From the NCBI RefSeq assembly GCF_900104535.1, contig NZ_LT629710.1:4809501-4873500 (forward strand): DNA of 64,000 nt, in the 5' to 3' direction. Positions 61,988-64,000 of the stretch are shown in pieces. The translations under genes were made by a program, and so were the position numbers. The number at the start of each line of letters is the position of its first letter. Positions within the stretch are counted from its first letter, which is position 1. Source of the DNA: Nakamurella panacisegetis (GTDB lineage: Bacteria > Actinomycetota > Actinomycetes > Mycobacteriales > Nakamurellaceae). The notes under the pieces were generated by a model that was not told where the DNA came from, did no database searches, and saw nothing but the letters and a program-made list of their open reading frames with translations.

Positions 61988-63868
61988 ATGTCGCACTCCG
62001 TGCAGATGCCGGCTCTCGGTGAGAGCGTCACCGAAGGCACTGTCACCCGCTGGCTGAAGGAAGTCGGCGACACGGTCGCCGTCGACGAGCCGTTGCTGGA
62101 GGTGTCGACCGACAAGGTCGACACCGAGATTCCCTCCCCGGTCGCCGGCGTGCTCGAGAAGATCGTGGTCGCCGAGGACGAGACGGCCGCGGTCGGTGCC
62201 GAGTTGGCCGTGATCGGCGACGGCAGTGGCGCCACCGCCCAGGCGGCACCAGAGCCCGCGGCGGCTCCGGAGCCGGAGGCAGCCCCGGAGCCGGAGGTAG
62301 CTCCGGAGCCTGAGGCAGCCGCTGACGCCGCACCCGAGCCCGAGGCGGTTCCGGCCGCGGCGGCCGCCGAGCCGGAGCAGCCGTCGACCGACCTGGAGAC
62401 CCCGGCCGAGAAGCCGACGGCCGACGCCGCCCCGGCGACCGGTTCCGGTACTCCGATCCTGTTGCCGGCCATGGGCGAATCGGTCACCGAAGGCACGGTC
62501 ACCCGCTGGCTCAAGGCCGTCGGCGACGCCGTCGCCGTGGACGAGCCGCTGGTGGAGATCTCGACCGACAAGGTCGACACCGAGGTGCCCTCCCCCGTGG
62601 CCGGCACCCTCCTGGAAATCAGTGTCGGCGAGGACGAGACGGTCGAGGTCGGCGGGCAGCTCGCCGTCATCGGCGACAAGGGCGCAGCACCGGCCCCGGC
62701 ACCCACCCCGGCTCCGGCCCCCCAGGCCGCGGCGCCGGCGGCCGCTCCGGCCCCCGCCCCTCCGGCCCCGGCCGCCGCTCCGGCCCCCGCCGCTCCGGCC
62801 CCGGCCGCTCCGGCCCCCGCCGCTGCACCGGCGCCGGTCACCCCGTCGCCCGACGCTGCGGCACCGGCGGCCAAGCCCGCCGCCGCGGGCTGGCAGCCCG
62901 CCCCCAAGGCCGACACCTCCAGCTACGTCACCCCGGTGATCCGCAAACTGGCCGCCGACCAAGGCGTCGACCTGTCCACCGTGACCGGTACCGGCGTCGG
63001 GGGCCGCATCCGCCGTGAGGACGTCGTCGCCGCCGGCGAGGCCGTCAAGGCGGCCAAGGCGGCAGCGGCCGCTCCGGCTCCGGCGGCCTCGGCGACGCCG
63101 GCCCCCTCGGCGGCCAAGCCGGTCCCCGACGCGACCGCCACGGCGTTGATCGGAACCACCCAGAAGCTGCCGCGGATCCGCCAGTCGATCGCCAAGAACA
63201 TGGTGTACGGCCTGCACACGGCGGCCCAGCTGACCACGGTCATCGAGGTCGACGTGACCCGCGTGGCAAACCTGCGGGCAAAGGCGAAAGCCAGTTTCGA
63301 GGCCCGCGAGGGCGTCAAGCTGTCGTTCCTGCCGTTCTTCGTCAAGGCCGCCATCGAGGCCCTGAAGCTCTACCCGGTGGTCAACTCGTCACTGTCCGAG
63401 GACATCAAGGAGATCACGTACCACGGCCACGTCAACCTGGGCATCGCCGTCGACACCCCCCGCGGGCTGATCGTCCCCGTCATCAAGGAAGCCGACGATC
63501 TCAACATCGGCGGGATCGCCCGCAAGATCGCCGACCTGGCCGCCCGCACCCGCGACAACAAGATCGGCCCGGACGATCTGTCCGGGGGGACGTTCACCAT
63601 CACCAACACCGGCAGTGTCGGGGCGTTGTTCGACACCCCGATCTTCGTGCCGCCGCAGTCGGCCATCCTCGGGACGGGCGCGATCGTCAAGCGTCCGGTG
63701 GTGCTGACCACCCCCGACGGCGGCGAGGTCATCGCGATCCGGTCCATGGCGTACCTGGCCATGTCCTACGACCACCGCAACGTCGACGGGGCCGACGCCT
63801 CGCGGTTCCTCGGAGCGGTCAAGAAGCGCATCGAAGCCGGCGACTTCGAGGGCGATCTGGGGTTGTGA
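61988..63868 (+). CDS. sucB: 2-oxoglutarate dehydrogenase E2 (dihydrolipoamide succinyltransferase), two lipoyl domains
   Basis: A 626-residue core protein of a 2-oxo acid dehydrogenase complex. Two lipoyl domains carry Lys43 and Lys195, both in STDKVDTE(I/V)PSP. Pro/Ala/Glu-rich linkers follow, the second almost pure Ala-Pro (about 235-295). The peripheral subunit-binding domain ([15 protein letters not shown] to about 350) and the catalytic acyltransferase domain with HRNVD (His596, Asp600) complete it. Two lipoyl domains are typical of actinobacterial SucB/DlaT, which serve both pyruvate and 2-oxoglutarate complexes, so the exact substrate is open. LipB/LipA in this window would modify it. 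Confidence 0.95.
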   Translation: MSHSVQMPALGESVTEGTVTRWLKEVGDTVAVDEPLLEVSTDKVDTEIPSPVAGVLEKIVVAEDETAAVGAELAVIGDGSGATAQAAPEPAAAPEPEAAPEPEVAPEPEAAADAAPEPEAVPAAAAAEPEQPSTDLETPAEKPTADAAPATGSGTPILLPAMGESVTEGTVTRWLKAVGDAVAVDEPLVEISTDKVDTEVPSPVAGTLLEISVGEDETVEVGGQLAVIGDKGAAPAPAPTPAPAPQAAAPAAAPAPAPPAPAAAPAPAAPAPAAPAPAAAPAPVTPSPDAAAPAAKPAAAGWQPAPKADTSSYVTPVIRKLAADQGVDLSTVTGTGVGGRIRREDVVAAGEAVKAAKAAAAAPAPAASATPAPSAAKPVPDATATALIGTTQKLPRIRQSIAKNMVYGLHTAAQLTTVIEVDVTRVANLRAKAKASFEAREGVKLSFLPFFVKAAIEALKLYPVVNSSLSEDIKEITYHGHVNLGIAVDTPRGLIVPVIKEADDLNIGGIARKIADLAARTRDNKIGPDDLSGGTFTITNTGSVGALFDTPIFVPPQSAILGTGAIVKRPVVLTTPDGGEVIAIRSMAYLAMSYDHRNVDGADASRFLGAVKKRIEAGDFEGDLGL

Positions 63869-63883
63869 CCCACGCATGAACCA

Positions 63884-63927
63884 CGGCTGGAGGCCGACCA
63901 CTCGTCCGAGGGGTTGGCCTTCAGCCG
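63884..63927 (+). terminator. Terminator after sucB
   Basis: CGGCTGGAGGCC (63884-63895) pairs with GGCCTTCAGCCG (63916-63927) with one G-T wobble. It begins 15 bases after the stop. No further gene is visible to the window end. Confidence 0.75.
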
Positions 63928-64000
63928 TCTTCCGGGGTCAGGGAGCAGGTCCATCCGGACCGACAGATCCGGACCGACGACGACAGAAGGACGCCAGACG

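Overview
The window is 64 kb of very GC-rich, densely coded DNA from the chromosome of an actinobacterium. The evidence is the high-GC codon use, many GTG starts, a SepIVA-type DivIVA-like protein, a mycothiol-dependent maleylpyruvate-isomerase-like protein, and the gene order smc-acyP-mutM-rnc-rpmF-DUF177-sepIVA, which is the mycobacterial-type layout. A Nakamurella-like or Frankiales-like member is my guess from overall character; the sequence alone does not prove it. I see no rRNA, prophage, insertion sequence, CRISPR array or plasmid module. Most of the window is ordinary core genome.

Layout. (1) 1-8863, all minus strand: a fructan utilisation locus. A LacI-type regulator is followed by a CUT1 sugar importer (binding lipoprotein and two permeases, no ATPase), a cytoplasmic GH32-type enzyme, a large secreted GH32 levanase/inulinase with a nested insertion, and the start of an RbsB/FrcB-type sugar-binding lipoprotein cut by the window edge. 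(2) 9389-12406: tRNA-Met, a PNPOx-like protein, tRNA-Asn, a MarR-PEBP pair and a small YtxH-like protein. (3) 12411-17543: DUF1707/LiaF-like protein, an unknown protein, dnaG, dgt and a YdcF-like protein. (4) 17729-21419: lipoprotein M1 peptidase, glyS and an ABM protein. (5) 21460-27511: sbcC, sbcD and a receptor-type Ser/Thr kinase. (6) 27622-31841: lipB, a Lys/Ala-rich LEA-like protein, lipA, DUF4191 and RDD membrane proteins. (7) 32059-38349: glnA, pirin, a coupled cysteine hydrolase / ADP-ribosylglycohydrolase / PfkB kinase operon, a maleylpyruvate-isomerase-like protein and a YciI protein. (8) 38361-48532: lipoprotein serpin, smc, acyP, mutM, rnc, rpmF, DUF177, sepIVA, coaD and rsmD. (9) 48553-55805: pyc, recG, a degenerate DAK2-like protein and rpmB. 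(10) 56003-63868: ilvE, gcvT, pepA, an unknown protein, lpdA and sucB.

How the genes work together. The levanase would cut fructan outside the cell. The CUT1 importer would bring in oligosaccharides for the cytoplasmic GH32 enzyme, and the FrcB-type system would take up free fructose. The LacI protein probably acts at an inverted repeat just upstream of the importer. LipB and LipA make the lipoyl groups carried by SucB, recycled by LpdA, and needed by the glycine cleavage system to which GcvT belongs.

Notable structure. A carbohydrate-binding-like module is inserted inside a second copy of itself, inside the GH32 propeller. Related palindromic elements lie in convergent intergenic gaps. At least ten genes have a TANNNT box 6-8 bases before the start codon, the signature of leaderless mRNAs. 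A MarR operator overlaps the -10 box and abuts the start codon of its own leaderless gene. I did not find a clearly new multi-gene system; the best candidates are the cysteine hydrolase/ARH/PfkB operon and the LEA-like gene lodged between lipB and lipA.
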